DNA of 64,000 nt, taken from assembly GCF_007741515.1 (NCBI RefSeq), contig NZ_CP036263.1, forward strand, positions 2,171,501 to 2,235,500, in the 5' to 3' direction. The translations under genes were made by a program, and so were the position numbers. Numbering within the stretch: the stretch's first letter is position 1; every line of letters begins with the position of its first letter. Below the pieces are notes generated by a model. That model was not told the DNA's origin. It made no database searches and saw only the letters and a program-made list of their open reading frames with translations. Positions 56,320 through 64,000 of this stretch are shown in pieces. The DNA comes from Adhaeretor mobilis. Lineage in GTDB: Bacteria; Planctomycetota; Planctomycetia; Pirellulales; Lacipirellulaceae.

Positions 56320-59085
56320 ATGGCGAAGAAAAAAGAAGCATCCTCCGGCCAAGCGCTTGTGATCGTAGAATCACCGGCTAAGGCGCGCACCATTGGCAAG
56401 TTCCTGGGCAAGGGGTACCGCGTGGAAGCGAGTATCGGCCACGTGCGAGATCTGCCCCAAGGCGCCGCCCAAATTCCCGCCAAATACAAGGGAGAGAAGT
56501 GGGCCAGTCTAGGCGTAAATGTGCACGATGGCTTCAAGCCCATTTACGTCGTGCCGCCGGGCAAGACCAAACACATTAAGATGCTCAAGGATGAACTGAA
56601 GAAATCCAGCGCTTTGTACCTCGCGACAGATGAAGATCGCGAAGGGGAAGCCATTAGTTGGCATCTGCTGGAATTGCTCAAGCCCAAAGTTCCGGTACAT
56701 CGACTCGTATTCCACGAGATCACCAAGAGCGCCATCGACGAAGCTCTCGCCGAGCCGCGCGAGGTAGACCAAGGCCTAGTGCAAGCTCAGGAAACTCGTC
56801 GCATTCTTGATCGGCTGTTCGGTTACGAAGTCTCGCCGCTATTGTGGCGAAAAGTGAAGCCACGGCTATCTGCCGGCCGTGTGCAAAGCGTCGCCGTGCG
56901 GTTGATCGTTCAACGCGAACGCGAACGCATGGCGTTTGTGTCGGGTAGTTGGTGGGATTTGCTTGGCACTTTCGCCAAGAGCGACAAGCAACAACTGGAA
57001 ACGACGCTCGTCTCGGTGGACGGCAAGAAAATCCCTGCCGGTAAGGATTTCGATTCCAACACTGGCAAGCTGAAGTCGGACGACTTCCATCACATGGACG
57101 CGGCAGCTGCTCAAAGTTTGGCCGAGAAAATCCGCAGTGGTGAGTTCCGTGTCACTAAGGTCGAAGAAAAGCCTTACAGTACGAAGCCCTATGCGCCGTT
57201 CACGACAAGCACACTCCAACAAGAGTGCAATCGTAAACTCAACTTCACGGCACGTCGCACGATGCAGGTGGCGCAAAGCCTGTACGAAAACGGTCACATC
57301 ACTTACATGCGTACTGACTCGACCAACCTTGCGAAGGTTGCTATCGAGGATGCCCGCAAACTGGTGGACGAAACCTACGGCAAGGACTACTTGCCTGCAG
57401 AGCCACGGATCTACAAAGGCAAGGTCAAGAACGCTCAGGAAGCTCATGAAGCGATTCGCCCAGCCGGCCACCCGTTCAGCTTGCCGGAAGCGATGAAGAG
57501 CAAGCTCAACACGGATGAGTTCCGTCTGTTCGACCTCATCTGGAAACGGACGATCGCCAGTCAGATGTCGGACTCTCGCGGCCGCAGGATTGCGATCACC
57601 ATCGAGGGCGAAGGCTGCAAGTTCACCGTTAGCGGCAAGACGATTGATTTCCCCGGATACTTGCGAGCTTACGTCGAGGGCTCTGACGATCCCAACGCGG
57701 TGCTTGCCGATCAGGAAAAAGTCTTGCCAAGCGTGGAAGAAGGCGAACTGCTGAGCTGTGTGAACCTGGAAGCCAAAGAGCATATCACCCAGCCGCCCGG
57801 CCGTTACAGCGAAGCGTCGCTTACCAAGGCGCTTGAAGAACGAGGCATCGGTCGCCCGAGTACCTACGCGTCGATTATCGATACGATTCAAGCACGCAAT
57901 TACGTGTTCAAGAAGGCCAGCGCGTTGGTGCCCACCTGGGTGGCATTCTCGGTGGTTCGCTTGCTGGAAGATCACCTCGGCGGGCTCGTGGACTATCAGT
58001 TCACCGCTCAGATGGAGGACGACCTCGACTCGATCAGTCGTGGCGAAGAGAAGCAGCTGCAATATTTGGAGAATTTCTACTTCGGCAACGGCAAGCCGGG
58101 CCTCAAGAAGCAGTTAGAGAATAAGATCGACGAGATCGATCCGGCCGCAATCAGTCGTATTTACATCGGCAAACCGGAAGATGGCGAAGACATCTACGTG
58201 CGCGTGGGTCGCTACTCGCCGTACATCGAACAGGGCGATCGGACCGCCTCGTTGGTGGAAGATACTTGCCCCGATGAGGTCACCATCGAGATGGCTCTCA
58301 AGCTGCTCGACCAAGCTCAGTTGGCTGACGAGCCGATGGGCGTGTGCCCAGAAACCAAAAAGCCGGTTTACCTGAAGACAGGTCGTTTCGGGCCCTACAT
58401 CCAACGTGGTGACCCCGACAACGAGGACGAGAAGCCGCAGAACGCGTCACTGCTCAAAGGCATGGAGCCTGAGAGCATCGATCTCGAAACAGCGCTCAAG
58501 CTGCTCACCCTGCCACGCGACTTAGGCAACCATGCCGTGGTGCCGCCGGTGAAGGACAAAGAAGGCAAAGAAAAGCCTGACACACGCAGTGGCCAGCCGA
58601 TTCTAGCGCACAACGGACGGTATGGACCGTATGTGAAGTGTGGCGACGAGACTCGCTCACTCCCTGAGGGCATTTCCCCGCTGGACGTGACATTCGAAAA
58701 AGCGGTCGAGTTGCTCTCCCAACCCAAAACACGTGGCCGCGGTGCAGCTAAGAAACCGCCTCTGAAAGTGTACGATAAGCCTTCGCCAGTAACTGAAAAA
58801 CCGGTGCAGATTCTCGACGGTCGCTTCGGCCCTTACATCACCGACGGCACAACCAATATCTCACTGCGTAAGGGCATGATGCCTGAGGAAATTACTTTCG
58901 ACGAAGCGGTGGACCTGCTCGCCGAAAAGGCCGCCAAGGGACCTGCCCCGAAGAAAAAGAAGAAAGCCAAAAAGAAAGCTGCCAAGAAGAAATCGACGAC
59001 CAAGAAAAAGACTCCTGCTAAGAAAAAGTCGACGACCAAGAAGAAGGGAACAACTAAGAAAAAGGGAACGAAGAAGGGGACCTAA
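56320..59085 (+). CDS. topA: DNA topoisomerase I
   Basis: This 921-aa type IA topoisomerase relaxes negative supercoils. It has the TOPRIM domain (LVIVESPAKARTIGKFLG, then LATDEDREGEAISWHL) and the catalytic Tyr329 in GHITYMRTDSTN. The C-terminus has several TopoI_C repeats (GRFGPYIQRGD, GRYGPYVKCGD, GRFGPYITDG) instead of zinc fingers. It ends in a Lys/Ala/Thr-rich tail of about 45 residues, like histone H1 or actinobacterial TopA tails, which should bind DNA. The ribosome site is weak. Confidence 0.97.
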   Translation: MAKKKEASSGQALVIVESPAKARTIGKFLGKGYRVEASIGHVRDLPQGAAQIPAKYKGEKWASLGVNVHDGFKPIYVVPPGKTKHIKMLKDELKKSSALYLATDEDREGEAISWHLLELLKPKVPVHRLVFHEITKSAIDEALAEPREVDQGLVQAQETRRILDRLFGYEVSPLLWRKVKPRLSAGRVQSVAVRLIVQRERERMAFVSGSWWDLLGTFAKSDKQQLETTLVSVDGKKIPAGKDFDSNTGKLKSDDFHHMDAAAAQSLAEKIRSGEFRVTKVEEKPYSTKPYAPFTTSTLQQECNRKLNFTARRTMQVAQSLYENGHITYMRTDSTNLAKVAIEDARKLVDETYGKDYLPAEPRIYKGKVKNAQEAHEAIRPAGHPFSLPEAMKSKLNTDEFRLFDLIWKRTIASQMSDSRGRRIAITIEGEGCKFTVSGKTIDFPGYLRAYVEGSDDPNAVLADQEKVLPSVEEGELLSCVNLEAKEHITQPPGRYSEASLTKALEERGIGRPSTYASIIDTIQARNYVFKKASALVPTWVAFSVVRLLEDHLGGLVDYQFTAQMEDDLDSISRGEEKQLQYLENFYFGNGKPGLKKQLENKIDEIDPAAISRIYIGKPEDGEDIYVRVGRYSPYIEQGDRTASLVEDTCPDEVTIEMALKLLDQAQLADEPMGVCPETKKPVYLKTGRFGPYIQRGDPDNEDEKPQNASLLKGMEPESIDLETALKLLTLPRDLGNHAVVPPVKDKEGKEKPDTRSGQPILAHNGRYGPYVKCGDETRSLPEGISPLDVTFEKAVELLSQPKTRGRGAAKKPPLKVYDKPSPVTEKPVQILDGRFGPYITDGTTNISLRKGMMPEEITFDEAVDLLAEKAAKGPAPKKKKKAKKKAAKKKSTTKKKTPAKKKSTTKKKGTTKKKGTKKGT

Positions 59086-59127
59086 CGGCCCCCTCCCCCG
59101 TTGTAATTCGTTGGTTGCAGCAAGCGG

Positions 59128-60000
59128 TCACTCGGGGCGACGCTGACGACCCTCACGGCCCTCAGGACCCCCTGCACCACGCCCACCACCCTCTGCTCCG
59201 CGGCGTCGCTGCCCCATTTTCTCCATGGCGGCTCCTAATTCGGCTGCGTCGAGAGAACCATCGCCATTGGTGTCGCTACCTTGCAGCATCTGGCGCATCC
59301 TCTCAGGCACTTCATCTGGAGTGAGGCGACCATCGTTGTTGCTATCGCTACGTTGGATCATTTGCTCAGCCGCCTGACCACGATCACCGCCTCCTTGTCC
59401 TCCCCGCTGACCTCCTCGTCCGCCGCCGCGTCCGCCTTGAGCTTCTGCGATGGCAGCAAGCTCTTCGGCGTCGATCGCCTTGTCGCCATTTTTATCGCCG
59501 CCTTGGAGCATCGGTAGCAACTGCTCCGGGACTTCGTTCGGTGTGAGCTTGCCGTCACCGTTCTTGTCGTTCTCCATCATACGCGTGACAAATTGCTGTG
59601 GATCGCCGCCACGCCCGCCGCGCCTGCCTGGACCACCTTCGGGCGTAACCTCGGCTAGCGTGATCGTGCCGTCTTTGTCTTTGTCTAGCTTCTTGAGTGC
59701 CGCTGCCGCTTTGCGAAGCTCAACCGCTGAAATCTCCCCATCGCTGTTCAAGTCGAGCGCTTCGAAGATCAGATTCTGGGGACGGCCACGACCTCGGAAT
59801 TCCCCCCCTCGGGGGCCTCCTTCGCCGCGACGTTCTCGTCCCGCTCCCTCCTCATAGGTTCCACCAGGACGATCACCAGGACCCCTGCGGTTGGATTCGC
59901 CAAATTCGTCGTCCCGCGACGGTGGCTGAGCAACGGCACCTTGGATAGCCAAGAGTGTGATTGCAAGGAAAGCAGTAGCACTTAATGTAATGATTCGCAT
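59128..60000 (-). CDS. Exported protein with six EF-hands
   Basis: This 290-aa protein has a signal peptide (ITLSATAFLAITLLAIQGAVAQ) and an Arg/Gly-rich linker. Six calcium-binding loops follow in pairs: LNSDGEISAVEL, KDKDGTITLAEV, KNGDGKLTPNEV, KNGDKAIDAEEL, SNNDGRLTPDEV and TNGDGSLDAAEL. Gly/Arg-rich spacers separate the pairs and form the tail. It is typical of planctomycete secreted calcium-binding proteins. ATG at 60000 has GGAG upstream; the frame is open to 60045. Confidence 0.88.
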   Translation of the reverse strand: MRIITLSATAFLAITLLAIQGAVAQPPSRDDEFGESNRRGPGDRPGGTYEEGAGRERRGEGGPRGGEFRGRGRPQNLIFEALDLNSDGEISAVELRKAAAALKKLDKDKDGTITLAEVTPEGGPGRRGGRGGDPQQFVTRMMENDKNGDGKLTPNEVPEQLLPMLQGGDKNGDKAIDAEELAAIAEAQGGRGGGRGGQRGGQGGGDRGQAAEQMIQRSDSNNDGRLTPDEVPERMRQMLQGSDTNGDGSLDAAELGAAMEKMGQRRRGAEGGGRGAGGPEGREGRQRRPE

Positions 60001-60155
60001 GTTCTTTCGACTCCACAGGACTCGTAGGAGGGGGAGTTGGCGCACGCCAGCGGCGTATCTGTAGGCGATTCTAACCCTGCGGCGCTGGGAGAGTTCCGCG
60101 AACTCCCAAAATTCTTTGAGAATTATTCCTCACGCCCCACCAAGTAAGACCGCCT

Positions 60156-60548
60156 CTAAATGCCCGGCGCTCCTTCGGCCACGGCCTGTGCGGTGGCATA
60201 GTGGCGGCTATGGGAAATGCTGATGTGCATGGTCTCGATACCCAATTTATCGGCCACTTCTCGAGCTCCGCCGTAAAGGCGAATGGTTGGCCCGCCGCTG
60301 CTGAGGTTTCGCACTTCCACATCACGCCAACTGATGCCTTGCCGCCAACCCGTGCCCAGCGCCTTGAGCACTGCCTCCTTGGCGGCCCAGCGCCCTGAGT
60401 AGTGCTGCAAGGCGGCCTTCTTGGTGACGCAGTAGTTGATCTCGTGCTCGGTGAATACGCGTGTGATGAACAATTCGCCGTGCCGCTCGATCATTCTGCC
60501 GATGCGGCCGCATTCGGTGATGTCGGTTCCGATGCCAATGATTGCCAT
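60156..60548 (-). CDS. acpS: Holo-[acyl-carrier-protein] synthase
   Basis: This 130-aa enzyme transfers 4'-phosphopantetheine from CoA to acyl carrier protein. It has IIGIGTDITECGRI (Mg-binding Asp) and GRWAAKEAVLKALGTGW (second acidic ligand), and ends with ISISHSRHYATAQAVA. ATG at 60548 gives the normal length; the frame is open to 60611. Confidence 0.95.
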   Translation of the reverse strand: MAIIGIGTDITECGRIGRMIERHGELFITRVFTEHEINYCVTKKAALQHYSGRWAAKEAVLKALGTGWRQGISWRDVEVRNLSSGGPTIRLYGGAREVADKLGIETMHISISHSRHYATAQAVAEGAPGI

Positions 60549-60592
60549 GAGAAATCGATGATTGACGATTTGCGATTGAAGACTGAATCCAC

Positions 60593-60678
60593 CCCCTAGC
60601 CCCCGGCGCAAGCCGCGGGGTTGGAAGCGGAATCATTTCTGTTGTTCGAACCCCACGGCTTGCGCCGGGGGCTAGGGG
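60593..60678. repeat. Long inverted repeat (30-bp arms)
   Basis: Two 30-base arms (60593-60622 and 60649-60678) are complementary with one mismatch and enclose 26 bases. The core is GCCCCCGGCGCAAGCC and its complement. It lies between acpS and trpS, both on the minus strand. It resembles dispersed GC-rich palindromes in Pirellulales and may also attenuate trpS read-through. Confidence 0.8.
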
Positions 60679-60700
60679 ATGTGGTTTGTTTCCTTTGCGA

Positions 60701-61669
60701 CTAACTCAGTTTGAGGCCGCAGGCTTCTTGGGCTCTGTGCAGCACTTCGCCCGCTTTGGCACGTGCTTTCTTCGCTCCATCGGCAAGTACATCTCGCACA
60801 TCGTCGGGGCGAGACTCCCAATCTTGGCGACTTTCTCGGGCTGCGCCAAAGTATTGGTTTGCTGCTGCCACGATCGACTTTTTCACGTCTCCATAACCAA
60901 AGCCACCTTTACGGTACATGGCGGCCATCTCCTCGCGTTCGGCATCCGTCGCCACCAGCGAATACAGTTGGTACAGCACGTCGCCTTCAGGTTCTTTGGA
61001 GTCCTCCATCGGACGCGAATCACTGGCGATTCGCATGATCTTTTTCTTTTGCGGACCTAGCTCCTCAAACACTTCCAGGGTGTTGTCGTAGCTCTTGCTC
61101 ATTTTCTCACCATCGAGACCCGGCACTTTGGCAGAGCCGTCGAGCAGTTGCGGCTTCGGCATCGTAAACACTTCGCCGAACTTGTGATTGAAACTACCGG
61201 CGAGGTCACGGCAGACTTCGATATGCTGCACCTGATCTTCCCCCACGGGCACAACATCGGCATCGTAAGCCAGAATGTCAGCTGCCATGAGCACAGGGTA
61301 GGTGAACAGTCCCGCGTCGGCTGCCATACCCTTTGCCTTCTTGTCTTTGTAGGCGTGGCAGCGTTCCAGCAAGCCCATTGGTGTGCCGGTCATCAGCAAC
61401 CAGCACAGCTCGCTTACCTCAGGAACGTCGGACTGCACGAACAAAATCGCCCGAGCCGGATCGAGTCCTAAAGCCAACAAGTCGAGAGCCGCATCGTAGG
61501 TGAGTTGGCTCAGATGTTCCTTGTCGCGAATCGTGGTGAGCGCGTGCAGGTTGGCGATGAAGTAGTACGCTTCGTCCTCGTCCTGCAGGGCGATGTACTG
61601 TTGGATAGCTCCGAAGTAGTTACCCCAGTGAAATCGGCCGGTGGGTTGGATGCCGCTAAGTACGCGCAT
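60701..61669 (-). CDS. trpS: Tryptophan--tRNA ligase
   Basis: This 322-aa class I synthetase charges tRNA-Trp. It begins [20 protein letters not shown] (HIGH-like GNYF) and has the KMSKS loop [11 protein letters not shown]. The length is normal. The ribosome site is weak. Confidence 0.97.
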   Translation of the reverse strand: MRVLSGIQPTGRFHWGNYFGAIQQYIALQDEDEAYYFIANLHALTTIRDKEHLSQLTYDAALDLLALGLDPARAILFVQSDVPEVSELCWLLMTGTPMGLLERCHAYKDKKAKGMAADAGLFTYPVLMAADILAYDADVVPVGEDQVQHIEVCRDLAGSFNHKFGEVFTMPKPQLLDGSAKVPGLDGEKMSKSYDNTLEVFEELGPQKKKIMRIASDSRPMEDSKEPEGDVLYQLYSLVATDAEREEMAAMYRKGGFGYGDVKKSIVAAANQYFGAARESRQDWESRPDDVRDVLADGAKKARAKAGEVLHRAQEACGLKLS

Positions 61670-61744
61670 GGTGGGATTTTAGATTTATGATTGAAAATTG
61701 ATGATTGTTTTGATGTTAGCCGCGGTCGTCCCGACCATGTTTTA

Positions 61745-62695
61745 TTAGACCCGAAGCGTGCCAACAATTTCAGCGACGCTCTTCGCACCAAGTTCCGCCA
61801 GCGCTGCGGGCAGAGCATCGAGCAAAGTCATCGACACGGTTGGATTGTAGAAGTTCACAGTCCCGAGTTGAACCGCTGAGGCGCCAGTAACCAGGAACTC
61901 CATCATATCGTCCAACGTGGCGATGCCGCCGATGCCGATGATCGGCGTATCAACTACCTGGGCGGCTTGGTAAACGCAACGCAAAGCGATGGGCTTGATC
62001 GCCGGGCCGCTGAGCCCGCCGATGACGTTACCCAGCATGGGTTTTCTTCCGCGCCAATCGACGGCCATGCCTTGGCAAGTGTTGATAAGGGAGAGGGCGT
62101 CTGCCCCGGCAGCTGAAGCGGCACGGGCCATGTCCTGGATGCTGGTGACGTTGGGCGTGAGTTTGGCAAGGATCGGCAACTCGCACGCTCCGCGGCAGGC
62201 TGCTACGAGCTGCTCGCACATGTTTGGATCGGTACCGAAGTCGACTCCGCCGGAAACATTGGGGCAAGAGATGTTGAGTTCAATCGCAGCCACACCCGGC
62301 ACACCGTCCAGTTGCTGGCACATTTCAACAAATTCATCTTGGGTGCGTCCGGCAATGCTCACGACGATGGCAGTGCCCAACGTGGTCAAGTAAGGCTGAT
62401 GGTTTTCGAGAAAGGCGTCGATGCCGTCGTTGTCGAGCCCAATTGAGTTGAGCATGCCCGCGGCAGTTTCGATGGTGCGCCAAGGAGCGTTGCCTTGTCG
62501 CTCCTGTTTGGTGACCGTCTTGGGGAGAATGCCTCCCAGACGTGAGAGGTCGACCAGATGGGCCATTTCCCGCGCATAGCCAAACGTGCCCGATGCGACC
62601 ATGACAGGGTTAGTCAGGTGCAAGCGCCCGAGCTGGACGGACAGATCAACCTCGGGTGGTGCGATAGAGTTCGTGTTTTCGATGGCCGTGTTCAA
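61745..62695 (-). CDS. pyrD: Dihydroorotate dehydrogenase (class 1B type)
   Basis: This 316-aa FMN enzyme oxidises dihydroorotate to orotate in pyrimidine synthesis. It has [27 protein letters not shown], the catalytic Cys in [11 protein letters not shown] and [11 protein letters not shown] for FMN phosphate binding. The cysteine marks class 1; class 1B normally needs a PyrK partner, which is not in this window. The start is a TTG at 62695, with no better candidate. Confidence 0.95.
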   Translation of the reverse strand: MNTAIENTNSIAPPEVDLSVQLGRLHLTNPVMVASGTFGYAREMAHLVDLSRLGGILPKTVTKQERQGNAPWRTIETAAGMLNSIGLDNDGIDAFLENHQPYLTTLGTAIVVSIAGRTQDEFVEMCQQLDGVPGVAAIELNISCPNVSGGVDFGTDPNMCEQLVAACRGACELPILAKLTPNVTSIQDMARAASAAGADALSLINTCQGMAVDWRGRKPMLGNVIGGLSGPAIKPIALRCVYQAAQVVDTPIIGIGGIATLDDMMEFLVTGASAVQLGTVNFYNPTVSMTLLDALPAALAELGAKSVAEIVGTLRV

Positions 62696-63136
62696 AAATT
62701 CAATCCAAGTTCAGTGTCTGTGTCGTCAACCGACCTTTGCTTTTTGCACGTAAGTTGTGTTTTTGTGAGCAAAAGTCCCCGAAACTATGTGTGCGCATTG
62801 TTTGTTAATGCTGGCCGAATAACGACTTATGGCAAATGGCCCACGAGTGCTCCGGCGACTTTTGCTCAGCTGTAGTCGCCGCCGAGCAAAACTCTGCGGT
62901 ACGAGTCCGTCTTCCAGTGCATGGGCAGAATGCGCCGGAGCGAGCTAATTTAGCACACCAATTCTAACAGATTTGCTGGCTGAAATCGCGTGGGAAAGTA
63001 GCTCGGCCTTCCAGGCTGAGTAGGGTTGATGTGCCGCTCTAATCAGCTGAGCCACTGTGCTAGGCAAGACTCCTGACCTTGTTGTTAAGCGAACCTGTGG
63101 TGCTCAGGCCGGAGGCACCGAGCTACAGCGCACAGA
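62696..63136. other. Intergenic region with weak tRNA-like arms
   Basis: No gene can be supported. Around 63009-63064 the minus strand contains GTGGCTCAGCTGATTAGAGC, like the D arm of a tRNA, and the plus strand has TCGGCCTTCCAGGCTGA, like a Gly-TCC anticodon arm. No full cloverleaf forms, so this may be tRNA debris or chance. Confidence 0.3.
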
Positions 63137-63168
63137 AGCAGCCAACGGTTTGCGTACCGCTGGCTGCT
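63137..63168 (-). terminator. Probable terminator hairpin of the last PEP-CTERM gene
   Basis: AGCAGCCA and TGGCTGCT form an 8-bp stem extended by CGGT/ACCG after a 1x1 mismatch, with a 6-nt loop. It lies 25 bp past the stop; only a short T-rich end (TTCTGT) follows on the minus strand. Confidence 0.5.
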
Positions 63169-63192
63169 CGTTGGTAACTCTCGGGTTTATGT

Positions 63193-63993
63193 TCAGACAG
63201 TGCGACGGCGACGGACCAGAGCCAGTGTGGCAATCGCCAGCAATGTGGCCGTTGTAGGTTCCGGTACGCTGACTGGGTTGGCTGCGGTGAGCCCGGTGGC
63301 GTCGGCGAAGCTGGCAGTGAATGTATTCTCAGCATTCGCAAGGCCACTGCGGCGGACGCTCGTGCTGAGGCCGGCTATGACGTAGAAGTTGTCTCCGGGA
63401 TTCACGGTGAAGACCAGTTCGCCGGGCTCGCTATGATCGCCCACCGTGTTGATGTACGTGCTAGTCATGCCCAGATGCTGTTCCTCCGGGACGACTTCGA
63501 AGAAAAGGGTTCCGAAATCGGTGTAGAATTCGACATTCGTGCCGAGGTAGGCACCGACTCGCGCGGTTGCGCTGGCTTCGCCGGTTCCTGGGTCAACCAC
63601 AGCGTCGAGCATGTAGTTGAGCGTGATCTCTTTGGGACCCGCTCCTTCGTAGGTAAAGCCCTGAATTCCGGAGGCGCTAGCTCCGCCGCCACCGCTGGGG
63701 CTAGCCTGCGCGTACGCTTTGAGTACTGGGAGGTAAGTGTCTGCAGCGCTATAGTAGCCCGAAGCTCGCATGGTGCCGTAGGTACTCTCTGAGACACTAG
63801 CCGCAGGAGCAAACTCGCCCCCATCGTTGGCAAACTCAACCGCGCCGCTGCAGTAGCTGGGGCAATTTTGGTAGTTCGAAGCGCCAGCCCGCACGCCGAA
63901 GCCCGAAGTGATCGGTCCCGAAGGGCCCACTTGGGCTGGTGCAGGAACTGCCAATAGGACTGATGTGGCGAGGGACAGTGTGAGACATCGCAA
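63193..63993 (-). CDS. PEP-CTERM sorting-domain protein
   Basis: This 266-aa protein has a signal peptide (MRCLTLSLATSVLLAVPAPAQ) and a beta-rich body with a small Cys pair (NCPSYCSG) and Ser/Gly-rich segments. The tail is SVPEPTTATLLAIATLALVRRRRTV. It shows no GNGDFE module or dockerin-like part. Its promoter lies beyond the end of the window. Confidence 0.88.
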   Translation of the reverse strand: MRCLTLSLATSVLLAVPAPAQVGPSGPITSGFGVRAGASNYQNCPSYCSGAVEFANDGGEFAPAASVSESTYGTMRASGYYSAADTYLPVLKAYAQASPSGGGGASASGIQGFTYEGAGPKEITLNYMLDAVVDPGTGEASATARVGAYLGTNVEFYTDFGTLFFEVVPEEQHLGMTSTYINTVGDHSEPGELVFTVNPGDNFYVIAGLSTSVRRSGLANAENTFTASFADATGLTAANPVSVPEPTTATLLAIATLALVRRRRTV

Positions 63994-64000
63994 GGTGGGC

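Noticed and set aside
56866..58062. 398-aa minus-strand frame
   Set aside because: It lies entirely inside topA on the opposite strand; its length comes from codon bias of topA.
63009..63064. tRNA-like arms
   Set aside because: D-arm-like and anticodon-arm-like pieces lie on opposite strands and no cloverleaf or T arm forms.
1..64000. CRISPR array, rRNA operon, complete insertion sequence
   Set aside because: No regularly spaced repeats, no rRNA-like sequence and no intact transposase were seen anywhere in the window.

Overview
The window looks like chromosome of a marine-type planctomycete, most likely order Pirellulales. The pointers are four sulfatases within 16 kb, a DUF1559 pilin-like protein, several PEP-CTERM proteins carrying a dockerin-like EF-hand stretch (GDFDNDGDVDGADFL), Ser/Thr kinases with one C-terminal membrane helix, a DUF1570 metallopeptidase, a DUF6807 protein, a YHYH lipoprotein-like protein and lipid A genes (lpxD, lpxI). 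No rRNA, CRISPR array, complete mobile element or replication origin was found. One tRNA is present.

Region 1 (1-18.2 kb) reads as a sulfated-polysaccharide utilisation locus. A six-gene minus-strand operon (7304 to 36) encodes an enolase-superfamily cycloisomerase/dehydratase, an aldehyde dehydrogenase, a KDPG-type aldolase, a PfkB sugar-acid kinase and two secreted sulfatases. This enzyme set fits desulfation of a sugar followed by oxidation, ring opening or dehydration, phosphorylation and cleavage to pyruvate plus a triose phosphate. A divergent GntR/FadR-type regulator, a DUF1559 protein, a small lipoprotein, two very large PEP-CTERM sulfatases and two small PEP-CTERM proteins follow on the plus strand. 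The same dyad centred on GTATAC lies at three places (7500, 7689, 16122). At two of them it covers the -10 box of a good sigma70 promoter, which suggests one regulon.

Region 2 (18.3-22.0 kb) is a scar of accessory DNA: a frameshifted PEP-CTERM/LamG pseudogene, two C-terminal tyrosine-recombinase fragments in direct orientation around an ATPase tail, and an intact Ser/Thr kinase, ending at a tRNA-Lys(CTT) gene.

Region 3 (22-34.9 kb) holds a DUF1570 peptidase, trpC, a PEP-CTERM protein, a degenerate receiver-like protein, a 59-aa basic protein, a receiver-less sigma54 activator, an exported methyltransferase, lpxI-lpxD, a J-domain membrane protein, a family 2 glycosyltransferase and a DUF6807 protein.

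Region 4 (35-50 kb) holds a CrtI-like oxidoreductase-FabZ-FabI cassette, a Ser/Thr kinase, a GH32/GH68-like protein, a FabH/OleA-like synthase, a CPBP protease, an amidotransferase-like protein without its nucleophile, a DJ-1/PfpI protein, a YbgC-like thioesterase, an ACT protein, a zinc-ribbon membrane protein coupled to an HD phosphohydrolase, and a YHYH protein.

Region 5 (50-64 kb) holds an RNase H-like protein with altered catalytic residues, glgB, a PpiC/SurA-type foldase with a long acidic insert, topA, an EF-hand protein, acpS, trpS, pyrD and a PEP-CTERM protein. Palindromic intergenic repeats of three kinds occur at 23370, 53347 and 60593.
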